A DNA stretch of 64,000 bases from Gracilaria gracilis. Lineage: Eukaryota > Rhodophyta > Florideophyceae > Gracilariales > Gracilariaceae. This document shows, piece by piece, positions 32,101 to 43,492 of the stretch. Location of the stretch: contig JARGSG010000207.1 of assembly GCA_030374805.1 (NCBI GenBank), positions 434,001-498,000 of the forward strand, read 5' to 3'. The notes below the pieces were generated by a model that saw only the letters and a list, made by a program, of their open reading frames with translations, was not told the DNA's origin and ran no database searches. The translations under genes and the position numbers were made by a program. Positions within the stretch are counted from its first letter, which is position 1, and each line of letters opens with the position of its first letter.

Positions 32101-34997
32101 TTTCTTTAGAGGACGCAGGGTGGTTAGACTACCGTATGCTACGGAGCCTTCCTCCTGATGGAGATAGAGGCGCTCGTAGGCGTGAAGTCTAGAGCCGAAA
32201 CCCTGGTTGGGGGAGGTTTACTGGGTGCGGCGGCAGGGTCGCCGGCGCACTAAGTAGTGGCGCTCTCCCCAAAGGGAATTAAATAAACTAACTAAATTGA
32301 CCCACATGCAGTGGTAATTACCCACGCTGTGTGGCACAACCTCCACGTGTATGTGGCCAACCTCCTGCGCTCCACGTGTCACACGGACTTACCCACTCTA
32401 GTGGTCGCCACCCTATTCATATAGGTAGCTACCGGGTTCACCGGAATTATGAACAAGTCCCCACAGAATCCCCTCACGAGGGCGTTGCACTACAAAACCA
32501 GAAGAGGAAAACAAAGAGACAAGAGAACTTCTTATTTCCATTAGCAAAGCTTGTCAGACGTGTCCAAGGTTCACTCCAAAACCACAGCGCTTTCGCGTTT
32601 CATTCCCACATGGTGTAATCTTCAACCAGGACCTAGCTATAGACTTATTTACAATTAATAAGAAGGCCTTGTTACATGTAGTTGATATTCACACACACTT
32701 CGGTGCCGCTCGATTCCTCGAAGGACAATCACTGGATGATCTCTGGAATAATTTTCTCAACTCTTGGGCTCCGGTTTACACTGGATACCCGGACTCGATC
32801 CGTTGTGATCAAGGATCTGTTTTCACTTTGCCGAAGTGGAAAGACAAACTGGATGAATTTGGAATTGACTTTCGCCTTTCGGGCGTGGAAAGCCATAACT
32901 CAATTGGTGGCGGTGAACGTTATCACGCACCCCCACGTCGTATCTTTAACAAAATTAAATACGATGCAGATATTAACAATGATGATCTCATTCTCGCTAC
33001 AGCTGTCAAAGCTATGAACGATACCATGAACCCTGAAGGCCTCGTCCCATCCCTTCTCGTATTTGGAGTTCTCCCCCATTTCCCAGGCATTCACACTCAA
33101 CTGCCAGACCAGGAAGAGCGCATGCAAGCTCTGTTAACCGCTCGTTCAGAAATAGAAATCATTTCAAATGAACTACGTTTGAAAACTGCCCTGGACTCAC
33201 GTCTACCAGAAGCAGTTCACCATGACTACACTCCAGGTGACATGGTACTCATCTTTGGAGAAAACGTTACCCCAAACTGGACAGGACCCTTCAAAGTCAC
33301 CCGTATTGAAGGCAAGCAGATTTTCGTTCAGAAAGAGAATGGCGAAGTACAACATAGCGTTCATCAAGCTAAGCCACACCTAAACGAAAACTCAAATGAC
33401 CAATTAGAGAAGACCAAATCAGTACCGAATAACATGGAGCATTTACTTAATTACTGCTTCTATCAATTCAACACATTTATAACCGAAGTTCTGAAACCAA
33501 ACGACACCCGTAAAGACTCTCCTGGATTCTTGAAAGCCAAGAAAAAGGAAACTGAAGGAATTGTGAAACGAGGAACTTGGAAAGAAGTTAGAAAATCTGA
33601 AGTACCAATCGACGCCCATATCATTAGATCCCGACTCGTTTATTCAATTAAGAATCCTGGTACCCCTGATGAACTATTCAAAACTCGAATCGTAGCACAA
33701 GGTGTTTCTGATAAGGATCAGAATTATTTAGTGCATAATGCCACCACAGTAAGGCATAGTACGGTTCGCCTTATCTTATCGATCGCAGCGATTTCTGGTT
33801 GGAAAATATGGAGCCATGAAGTCACTCAGGCGTACATACAAAGCAGTCAGAACCTAGCAAGAGAAGTATACTTGAAACCTCCTAAGGAAATGAATTTATC
33901 CGAAGGAACTATGCTTCAATTAATTAAACCTCTCTACGGTTTACCAGACGCTAGTGATTACTGGAATGTAACCATCATGGATAACATCCGTAACGATCTC
34001 AAAATGAACCCAATGAAAGGAGACATTTCTGCGTTTTACAAACGCAAACACGACGCCTTAATTGGACTACTTGGATCCTACGTCGACGATTCAATCATCA
34101 CTGGGGACAAAGAATTTCTCCACATTAGTGAGAAAACATTGGAACGTTTTTAATCCTGAGAAAGGGAAATGGATATTTTCAAGTTCCCTGGAACGCGAGT
34201 GGAAACGGGAAATGGAAGATATGTAATTCATAAGAAGGACTTTTTGAACAGGCTACTCCCGCTCAATGACTCAGGAAGCTACACCGAGTTTCGTTCCAAG
34301 AGAGCACAATTAGCTTGGCCCGTTTATTCCGACCCATAAATTTCCTTTTATGTGAACAAATGTGCACAACTTACTGCAGAAAAGTTTACCATAAAGGATG
34401 GGAAAAAAATGAACAAAATGATTAAGCAGATTAAGAACGTTGATTTGCTTTCCATGAAGTTTGTAAAACTTGATTTGGAATCAGTACATATTAGGATATA
34501 TAGTGACTCTTCGTTTGCTAATAATGATGATCTCAAATACCAACTGGGATATATTATCTTACTCGCCGATAAGTACAACAATTGCAATATCGTCAAGTTC
34601 AAGCTACAATAGTCTCCGCGTTGTGAGGTCAGTATTGAGAGGTGGAGTGTATGCCTTTGCAGACGCATTTGATAGTGGTTTTACTTTGAAGAATGATTTA
34701 GCACGTATACTTGGAAGGGATATTCCGATGAAAATGTTCACGGTTTCAATGAGTCTTTTCAATGTCATAATAAAGTCACCTGAGACTGCTGACAAGCGTT
34801 TGCTTATTGACATAAGCTCTGTGGGAGAATCTTATGACCACCATGAAATTTCAAACGTTGGTTTTCTTCGCTTTGAATATAATTTGTCAGATATATTCAC
34901 TAAGTTAACTAAGAATAATGTTTTTGGAAACATATTACTTTGCAACAAAGTTGAGCATCCGACGAAGCAGTGGGTTGTTAGAGATTGGAACATTTAA
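29168..34997 (+). pseudogene. Copia gag-pol polyprotein, decayed
   Basis: One frame runs from 29168 through 31710 and resumes after the solo LTR at about 32500. Domains: Pro/Ser-rich and helical gag; TAG at 30428; CCHC zinc knuckle CFGCGEEGHVIRNC (about 30740); acidic linker; aspartic protease with CLDIGAQRSVIG and FLLGLDFLD (Ile replaces the usual Thr or Ser); TGA at 31502; integrase HHCC finger, split by the solo LTR between LLKRAKP and the CQTC pair; integrase core with IRCDQGSVF and GGGERYH; Copia-type reverse transcriptase from about 33570 (GTWKEV, RIVAQG, LIKPLYGLPDASDYW, and the active site YVDDS near 34080). A TAA at 34151 and further frameshifts precede an RNase H relic (YSDSSFANNDD, then VVRSVLRGGVYAFADAF) ending at 34997. 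Confidence 0.9.
31711..32494 (+). mobile_element. solo LTR (family 1, copy C) in the Copia integrase
   Basis: 784 bp, begins TGTAGTGCAATG and ends GCGTTGCACTACA, flanked by a perfect AAACC duplication (31706-31710 and 32495-32499). It aligns with 5403-6169 in the same orientation and with 3589-4440 inverted. It contains AATTAAATAAA near 32277 and a cluster of small hairpins of the form CCCAC-loop-GTGG (about 32300-32405). Removing it with one AAACC copy restores the integrase frame. Confidence 0.85.
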
Positions 34998-35041
34998 TGA
35001 TATATGGTTTACAATATAATTTTGTTTAGAAAGAGAGCGAA

Positions 35042-35270
35042 TGTAGCCATATTAGGCGCCAGCCCAACTGCGTGGGTGGCACCTTGCAAGAGACTACGAG
35101 AACGGTAACTATAGACGTAGACAGACTGTCTTTGTCTTCAAAGGAGTAGTCGTAGAGTAGTATAAAAGGTAAAGACAGAGAGGCAACTCTCTTTTGACGA
35201 GTACACACACTCAGTCATCAACAACAAGCATCATTTTATTCAACCTTTCATCTGCGCACTTTGCGCCACA
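35042..35270 (+). repeat. Copia 3' LTR
   Basis: 229 bp, with an intact TATAAAAGG box near 35161 and the TGAGA target duplication immediately after it. Confidence 0.9.
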
Positions 35271-35639
35271 TGAGAGGCTCGTACTGGCGAGGTTTGGCTC
35301 CCGACTGATAGTGATGCCATCCTCGAAGCCATATTTGAATTTGGGTTTTTATCTAAAGGGGGGGGGGGGGGGTACGTCAAAACGTGAACGAAACTCAAAG
35401 ACAGACCTGAAATCACAGGTTCCAGACCTCCACGTTTTATAAAATTGACACCATAAGAAAGCTGTTCGTTTCTACTCTGCGTTGTTGGAAAAACGTATCA
35501 AACGGACTAACCATTCCAGCAATAGGCGCGTTACAAACAAGACCCTCATTTGAGACCAAAACATGCCAAAGATCGAAAAAAACGGGGATTTGGCCCGTTC
35601 ATTGCATGCAAAAATCAGACATTTTTGGCCAACACGTCA
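35271..35639. other. spacer between Copia element and pogo relic, with G15 tract
   Basis: No gene. A run of 15 G occurs at 35358-35372. The rest is presumably flank of the Copia insertion and 3' part of the pogo element. Confidence 0.5.
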
Positions 35640-37391
35640 TCACTGCATGACGTCAACACGACGAACGAAAGATGCACACCTCCTTGCGCTAGTTCTATGT
35701 CGAGCGATGGATCTTCGCAAAGCCATCGGCCTTTGCTTTGAAATCAACTCCCCCACCGTCACACCCATTAAAGCGGCTCGGACGCGATTTCGTTGATCAT
35801 AAAAGGCCTTTGCAGCTGTCAAATTTACATGCACACGCTTCTCTGCATTTTGTGCTCTCCTCAGCCGCTCCTGCTCTGCAACTTCTCGCTTTCCCACATC
35901 TTTCTGGTGCTTCTGGCGCACCATAGACATGAAAGTCTCTGAAGTCATCACACAACCGTTTTTAGTATCAAGAAAACCGCAATCCAGCATTAAAGCGTCC
36001 GAACCTAGCATTTTCGTCTCGTATTCCTTGAGCCTCGCCTGAAACAATTCTTGTAGCCTTCCGACCGAAACCACTTGCTGATTATTATGAGACTCTGGGC
36101 GAGGTGTGCTCAGTAGTCTGCCAGCGTCCAACGACCACAGACCAGCCCGCCTGAAACCCGCAGTTATAATAGGACGAGTAAATGAAGCATAGTACGCATC
36201 ACGAAGCATTGCCATGAACCCAAACATATCAATATCTTTGGTTCTGCTTCCCATACCACACTCCGAGCTGATGCGGTTCAGATGTGATTTGAACGACGAA
36301 AATGTTACTGCATCCAAAGGCTGCGTCTTACCCGATGTGTGTGCGGGTAAAGTGTACACCACTACATTTTTTTCATACAATATGTCCAGAACCTTCAGCG
36401 AAATATGCGCACGGTACGCATCATAGACGAGTAGGACCTTCCTATTATTTTCCGTTAGATCTTGTATGTATTCAGCAAACTTCTGTGCCCAAGATAGAAA
36501 ATTGATGGAGTCCACTCCGCCATTCTCCGTCTTCGTCGCGAGCACAGCCATTCGTGGCAGATTAACAGCTGGTAATTCTTCATGTGCACAACCATCACGC
36601 ATAACCGTGCGGTATGGTAATCGATTTCCCTTCACGACGACGAGCATAGGCCCTACTTCTCCGCTTCCGCTCACGACAGGCATTAACGTAATGCGATGCT
36701 TGTACAAAAATTGATTCAGTACAACATCGCGGGTACCACTCTGGGGCATAAGCCTCTTACGTGCGGAAACACCTTTGATATCCTTTTCAGGGGTTACTCC
36801 TACTTCGTCCAGATTAAAAATACGACTGGAGTCAATATTGTGTTCCTTGATTAAAGCCTTAACAGTCGCAAAATGGTGTGTGAGTGCCTCTGCATTGACT
36901 GCTTGAAATCGCTTTCATTTTTGACGCAGAGGTTTGCAGAAGGTTAATGTTTTTGAGTGTTGCCGGCGGAAAGAACGAAGCCAAGAATCTGATACTTTTC
37001 CTTCTTTGAATGGGAGAAGCTCTTGTCGGGCGAGCGACATTTGGCCACAGTACAATTGTACTGCTTCACGAAGGTGGTTTTGGTTCAGTGGGGCTCCTCG
37101 TTCGGCGTAACGCAGTAAAAGCTCTACAATTGTGTGCTCTTCTTCAGATGTAAGTGCATGTTTGCGTCTTCTTGGACCAGCCAGAAAGGTATTTTGACGG
37201 TAGTGAAGGGTGGATACCCGTACATTATGCTGCTGGGATGCCTCACGGTAGGACCTCCCCTGGCGTACGAGGTCAATTGCAAGAGATATCCTGTGCTCTG
37301 GAGAAATGGCAGGAGGAAGGAAACTGATCTTGTGGGTGAAATCCTGAGGAAGAAAGCCAGCAACTCTGTGGCCTTCTGGCATGATTTGCAT
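35640..37391 (-). pseudogene. pogo-like DDE transposase, one in-frame TGA (copy C)
   Basis: The N-terminal part (37391-36915) has a Psq-type helix-turn-helix (YREASQQHNVRVSTLHYR) and a CENP-B-like second DNA-binding segment (YAERGAPLNQNHLREAV, DSWLRSFRRQHS). After a TGA at about 36915 the same frame continues with RIFNLDEVGVTPEKD (first Asp), VLLVYDAYRAHIS (second Asp) and GKTQPLDAVTFSSFK (third Asp), then a charged helical C-terminus to 35640. A single TGA is the only defect I see over 584 codons. Codons around the stop are basic (RQK before, KRF after), so a CGA arginine ancestor is plausible. Terminal inverted repeats were not identified. Confidence 0.85.
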
Positions 37392-38135
37392 ACATTTGGA
37401 TAACTACTGGCGCCATTCGCTTGAAAAGCGCGCGCTTTGGGGTTTGAAGTGCGCCAAATTCATTTTTATATTTTGGTTTTAAATCTATCCACAATTGTTA
37501 TTGATAAAACGATGAATGGGCAGATGCCTCGGCGGTCGACGGTCGAATCCTGGGTTTTACATAATTTTAAGGCATTCAAGTTATGGTGTAGCGTTCAAAT
37601 ATTGGCGCACCCCCCCTTTATTTGGCTTCGAGATTTGGCACCCACTGATAGATTTGCTCTAACAGCCCGGTTGCCAAGTCCAAACCCCACCACGAACGGA
37701 GATACTGTACGAGCGCAATTCCGGAAGGCAACATGCTTTCCACCAACGATAGCAATCCCACTCTGCGCGTTGATGATTCCGCTTCCGCTCCTCTCAATCC
37801 CAGAATGGCTTCTTGTTTAGCCACGGCGCACAAGGTCCCCGCAATAGCCATTGGAAGAACGATTCCGATCGCCAGACTGCACTACACAACGACGTCTAAT
37901 GTTATCAGCCCAGTGCCTCTGATCAGTTTCAACGGCGGTTGCTCAGGTCCACCCACAAGTTCCCTCGGCGACAGCTGGAGTCCCGCTTGCTCCAGTGCCG
38001 CTAGAATAAGCACCAATCCTGTCATCACCGATGCTCCTCGCAAAAACATTCCCCAATCGCAGCCGCCTCAAAACCAATTCTCGCAACGACACCATTGCTC
38101 CTCGTCACACGACGCCCCGATGTAACGCGGGAAAC

Positions 38136-40998
38136 CAGGGGCGTATTTGTGACTACAATTTTCTTGTAGTGCGGAGTCATAAAGTCACGCAGTTTTGCCA
38201 GTAGTCAAGACAAAAGTAGTCGAGATATAGTCACAAGACATATGCCGTATGTTCCGGAGGTACTTTACTCCGTAGGTAGCTGAGAGTTCTCTAAAATCTT
38301 TCGGGCAACCTTTACAACCGTTCTACGAAAGGCCGAAGCGCGGGGATGCAATAAGCTGTTCTGAACAGGCTGACATGTTTCTATTTCAGACATCACAAAG
38401 GCTCTTATAATCTCTGTCATTTCCAACGTTCCAGACAGCAGCGATTGCCTCTGCTGCCCTTCAGTGCTTCCAAGGTCACTGAAGAGACGTTCTGCCGGTG
38501 CAGATGAAGCCTGTGCAGATAGTGCTGCTCGTGCAATTCTGTTAAACGGCACAGGGCTGATCAGACCCGCACGCTTGTTCGCACATTTCCAGAACTTCAA
38601 CGCTATGCCGGGCTGTCGTCTTTCATTGCTCTGCAACGTTGTGTATAGTTCCTTGTAAAACAAACTAAAAACAACTTTTAATTCCTCTCAATGGTTCACT
38701 AAAGAGTTATCCAATTCTATCGCTTCCCGCACAACTGCACTGCCAATAATTGTTCTGTATGCTTCTTTATCGCCTTCATCGCCATCTGAAAAGTTAAATC
38801 CACATTCATTGACGTCCAGAAAGGCGGTAATATGAAAAAGCATCACCCTTTTAGATTCTCTTATAGCCGGTGGTGGTGTATAGGCATACCCGTCTTCTAT
38901 ACTCTCTCCATTGTCGTCGGCACTAGGCGGGCACCACGAAGCTGCATAATCATCGACCGTTTCCCAGAGTAGATCTAATCGTGCTTTTATTCTATCTGCT
39001 AAGTTGACGGCCAATGTCCTTGCCTGATAGTGAATCAGTTTGGTCTTCCGTGCTTCGTCCATTTCCTTGTTTGCTAATGCAGAACTAAGACGAACTAGAA
39101 GGGCACAATTTGAAGAAAGATCGGCATCATTATCGAAATCAAGATCCAGGAAGGGCCCCTCCTCCTGATGCTCAAAGACTGTCATTCTATCGGCCATAAT
39201 ATTAAGAGTCTCAAACAATTCTCTTGACAGCCGTGGCGTTCGTGAAAGCGTAACCTTCTTATCCGCTTCTAGCTGTCGGGCTATACGCCTCACCTCACCG
39301 AGTACAATTATATATTCCGCAAGCGTATTATGTTGCTCAGTAGTGAAATGCGGAAGTACGTCTCTCCCAATGTTAAGCTCCGAAGACACAGAGAGAATAT
39401 TGTTCATTCTCGTGAAGTAAGTCAGCATAGTCCCAAGCTTAGAGTGCCATCGTGTAGGGATGTCCCGCTTCAATTTTCGAATGCGGTCGCAAGTGATTCC
39501 TTCATCCAATTGCTTCTGAATGAGTAACTGAGATGCCTTGGGGTGTTGGTTGAAGTAAGTCGTCACGCTATCATCATGATCCATCATCTTTTGCGACGCT
39601 GTTCCGGCCTTTAACACATCTTTTACTACGAGTGCAAGTGTATGAACTACACACCTCACTGACCCAACATAATTCGTCATCAAATCGTCTGCGAGCGCGG
39701 TCGCTGCTTCATTGTCGCTGGTAGTTGAGAATACATGAATATCACCACTTCCTACGATTGGGATGTGGTCTAGAACCTCTTCCATAATAGTACGTAGCTG
39801 TTCCCCATTCTTAGAAGAGCACACTATATTCAATGTAGATACTGGCAAACATCGCATGACCCAATACTTGTCAATTTAGTGCCATGTCATCCCAATTATG
39901 AGAGCGCCTAACGCCGCGCTCCACCCGTCCACAGTAATGCACCCCGTCATAACTTCTTTCACAGATACTTTTAGAATGGGGCAAACAGCCTTGTATGTTA
40001 CTAATAGATGAGCGTCCAGAGGTGTCTTGCTGCAAAAATGCAGACGTTCACTACTGAAATCAATGAGGCTTTGAAGCATGGGCGATCCCAGCTTGGAAAT
40101 TGAAGAATCACTTGCACAAGCAAAAAGCACAGTGCCGACTGTCTGCAACAGTTTCGGGTCCACAAAACGCATTCGGCAGTTGCCAAGCTCGCTTGTAAAA
40201 TTAGGATTCGTATCAGATTTCTTGAAGAAGCTAGACACAGAACGCGTAGCTTGCTGTTTTTCGTATCGTTTCTTCTCCCGCAAGATTGTACTCTGAATTT
40301 TCTTGGCTGGCGACAGCGAAAGATTCATTCTCTGCAAATTGTTGTGTAGATTAGTATGCTTTATACGGTAGTGCTTGATAGTATTTGACGTGGACCTGTT
40401 CTGGTTTATCGCTCCTTGAAAGCCACAAACTAAGCATTGAAACGTGTCCTTTGATCCTGCTTTGGAAATGCAGGCAGCGTGAGTACTCCACAAAGATGAC
40501 TTAAAAGAACTGGTTTTGTTTTTATGTCCACCTCTGCGACGCATTTGTTGCTGTTTCTGTCTCGCCACGAGCATATTTGCGTTGCGCTCGAGATTGGAAG
40601 ATGTTCCTTGCTGAGCAACGACATTGGCTGCCCCTCGGCTTTGCCCAGGTGCACCACTGGTCGGAGACAAACGATTCTGTGTCGTCATGTTGGCCTGAAT
40701 TATATTCTGACAGATGAAAAGGATATGGGTTACGATCAGTTTGACGAAATGCTGGCGGACAAAGTGCGACAGGGAAGGTGAAGCTCTGTTCTGTGCGGCC
40801 GACGGCGATGTCTAACTGCTTGAGAACGTCAAAAGATCATCTCACGGCGCGTAAAAGCCACACTACGTGTACATGTCTATGAAATGCCATCAGAGACGGT
40901 GTCGACTACTTTTGGTGACTATCGATAAAAAAGCGAAGTCAGTCAGTCATAGTCAGGATAAAAAAAGCTGTAGTCAGTCAGTCAACGATACGGGCCTG
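38136..40998 (-). mobile_element. hAT DNA transposon with 8-bp target duplication
   Basis: The left end begins CAGGGGCGTATTTGTGAC and the right end, read inward, CAGGCCCGTATCGTTGAC: imperfect hAT-type tips. A perfect 8-bp direct repeat CGGGAAAC lies on both sides (38128-38135 and 40999-41006), the duplication length expected for hAT. Subterminal GTAGTC/GACTAC words occur at both ends (38170-38235 and 40905-40985). The element carries one transposase gene on the minus strand. Confidence 0.9.
38265..40688 (-). pseudogene. hAT transposase, one frame with TAA and TGA
   Basis: Read from 40688. A Ser/Gln/Arg-rich leader and a BED-type zinc finger (CLVCGFQG ... HYRIKH) come first. The start of the RNase H-like core, CITVDGWSAALG, is followed by a TAA at 39876. 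In the same frame come SDNEAATALADDLM and VRCVVHTLALVVKDVL (the hAT Cys-His block), DIPTRWHSKL, and a long insertion domain. After a TGA at 38688 the frame ends with the hAT C-terminal dimerisation region (FWKCANKR, SAQASSAPAERLFSDLG). No indel is needed across 808 codons. Dead by two nonsense codons. Confidence 0.9.
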
Positions 40999-43492
40999 CG
41001 GGAAACACTGAGTGCACCACGAACCACGCCCCCAAGTGCAACGGCGGTACATGCTACCCCACCCATGCTCATATACGCCACCGTCATGATTCCCACGCCA
41101 TAAGCATCGTGGAGAACAAACGAGCATACCGTGGCTCCCACAATAACGACACCTGCCCCCATACTGCACATCATGCCGTTTGCCACGCTCTGGACAATGA
41201 GTGCTGCCGTCCCAGACAACGCCGCCTTCTCAACCGCGGCCACAGGTTTGAATGATTCCAATGCAAAGAATACTCTACACCACCCACTCAACAAGAACGC
41301 AACCACAAGCCCTATAAGGCTGCAGAGGAAAGGCCTCCAACCAGTTGAAGAAACGCGCCCCAAGCTTCGACCCGACGCAGTCACAGGTCGCCGCTATCAT
41401 CCGCCCTCCACTTGAAATGGGAAGCGGAGAATCTAAGTCCCTTACACTTTGGGTTCGCGTATCACATCCATCTTCGCCCCCATCCAATATCATCCGCTGT
41501 AGCTTGTTTCCACTACCAAATCCTCTTTGAGAAGCAAACGACGAAGATGGACCAAACAGCCCGAAGCAAATCGCCGCGAAGCACACCACAAGTATCACAC
41601 CCCCAACGAGCGTGTTCACCGCCAAACTCTTTCGTACCTTCTCCATCCGGCTTGAACGGGATTCTAATCCCAAAGGGGATTCTAATCCCAAACCCCACAC
41701 CTTCATCACCGTTGCACAGACGGTAGATGTCAAGAAGCCAACCAATGCCAGTAGAAACGGGAGCCCAATAAACACAGAAACAGGCGATTCAGTAGTCAAG
41801 TTCGGATAACTCAAATACAAGTTCTCGTTTCTGCAGATGTACACTGCATGTGACAGCGCTTTGGATTTTCCAAACGGTCCAAACTCTTGATCACTGACCA
41901 AGTGATTGTATGCACATGTGGCAAACGAATCACGAGAATAGAACGGCAGACTCGACGCTACCACAGCCGTAGCCAATATGGATGATACATTGGAATAAAA
42001 CCAATCCGGTCCCATGATAGTCGACCTTGTACGTACGATGCAAGTACGTGCGCTGTGGCCTTCTTCCCGGTTCGATGGTCCTCCCACATGACTTCCTCCG
42101 CATGCCTGAGCAATGACGCACCAAACACACACCCTGATAGGCGTTAGAACAATGCACTCGTAGCAGCGCCAGCTGCAAATCCCCCAGCACCCGCAAGTCA
42201 CTGACCACCAGGTACGCAGTCGAAATACCAAACAGGCTAATGCCCAGCATCGATAGGCTCACCACCACTGCTACACCGAACGACAGTTGCATTCCACGCC
42301 CAAAGCCCACACGCGATACAGCTACAGCTCGCACGCTCCCACGCGAGCCTATTCCCTTCCAGATCAACTCAGTGCTCATACCCAGCAACGCATCCATCCC
42401 CAAATAGCCAGTAGTCTCCCAATTCACTTTCACTCCCAATAGAATGAAAAGCATCGTAAACGGCACAATAAACGCCACAGACTGTTGGCCAAGGAAACCC
42501 ACAGACCTTTTCCGAATCAGCGTCGATGTTGCCACCAACCTTGCAGATCCAACATCACTTCTTACAATGAAAAAGGCAACGAGTGACGCCACAAGCCCCA
42601 GAGTCCCACCTACCAGGTTGGTCCACACAAACCATGTGGGAACCCTAAAGTCAAACGTCCTGAACAAGTACCCAGCGCTCACGTCGCTGCTCCTATCATT
42701 CGTTTCACATAGCTCCGTTACCAAACAACGCCCGATCATAAATTGCCACACCACTAGCAGCAACAACATTACAGACAGCACCCAAGCAAATATCATCAAC
42801 GACTTTGATGACTTTGAGTTGTCCGTAAGAATCCCCGGATCAATCTCATCAACATCCTTTTTTGATGCGGACGTCCAAGGCCAATCTTCTTCTTCAAAGT
42901 CCCTTGGAGAGTCTGGCTTGTATCCTTGGTAGCTTCCGTCTTCAACCCTAAAGTACGCGCCACACACTCGCAACCTGGATGCGGGCTCCTTCATCCCGCC
43001 TTCATCTTCGACTGCCTCGACTTTGGTGATTTCCAACCGTTCAGAACTGCTTGCACTCTCTGCCTCCACTTTTTTGTCTTCTTTGCCACGGCCTTCGTTC
43101 GATTTGCGTTCGCCATTTCCACTGCAGCCTTTGCGCGACTTTGTTGTCGCAGTACTCGCCACGGTACTGACGTTGGGCTTTTGTTGCTTTCCCTGGTTTA
43201 GTGGATTATACTTACAAACCATCCTTAAGTGCCCTAACTTCCCACATTGATACCACCGTTTTTCCGGATTAAGTGGATCATATTTACAACCACCTGGGTG
43301 TGCCCCATCTATTCCACATTGGTCGCACCGCTTTTCCGCGCCCCCTGTCTTCTTCTTCCCACTTTCGTCGTTTGATTCGAGTCGTGGACGTCGTGGACAG
43401 CCTATTGGTGTTCCCCGAATTGCGGTATTGTTTGAATCACCTGAATCATGATTGATGAAAGTTCCATCATATAACTTTAATCGCTCCATCAC

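Larger units (their letters stand above)
27727..35270 (+). mobile_element. full-length Copia LTR retrotransposon, interrupted by a solo LTR
   Basis: Two 229-bp LTRs (27727-27955 and 35042-35270) begin TGTAGCC and end GCGCCACA; they differ at about seven positions by my count. A perfect 5-bp target duplication, TGAGA, flanks the element (27722-27726 and 35271-35275). Inside lie a leader with a zinc-finger ORF, then gag, protease, integrase, reverse transcriptase and RNase H in the Copia order. A 784-bp solo LTR of another family sits within the integrase (31711-32494). I did not find a convincing tRNA primer-binding site after the 5' LTR, where the sequence starts TTCCCGAGTTAAGC. Confidence 0.9.
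37618..43492 (-). pseudogene. zinc-knuckle protein fused to a decayed H+-pyrophosphatase-like membrane domain
   Basis: Starts at 43492. Residues about 55-105 hold two similar units, CDQCGIDGAHPGGCKYDPLN and WYQCGKLGHLRMVCKYNPLN; the first is CCHC-like, the second lacks its first Cys. A charged region leads into many membrane helices. Several blocks track the vacuolar/membrane pyrophosphatase (VVP) family in order: TTGYLGMDALLG (about 42400), MGPDWFYSNVSSILATAVV (about 42010, like the GMGsDLFgSyaEs block), FKPVAAVEKAALSG, DAYGVGIMTVAYMSM, then after the hAT insertion SNGVVARIGFEAAAIGE and GASVMTGLVLILAALE. The catalytic DDPRNPA and DNVGDNVGD motifs are not recognisable. Frames change near 42200, near 41350 and in a T-run near 38043, and a TAG lies near 37885. 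Likely a pseudogene; family assignment is motif-based. Confidence 0.55.

Noticed and set aside
37733..38125. 130-codon Pro/Ser-rich plus-strand ORF
   Set aside because: It is the antisense of the distal pyrophosphatase-like frame, whose hydrophobic text is the real signal.
42444..43250. Plus-strand ORFs of 75-162 codons
   Set aside because: Antisense shadows of the zinc-knuckle/membrane gene.
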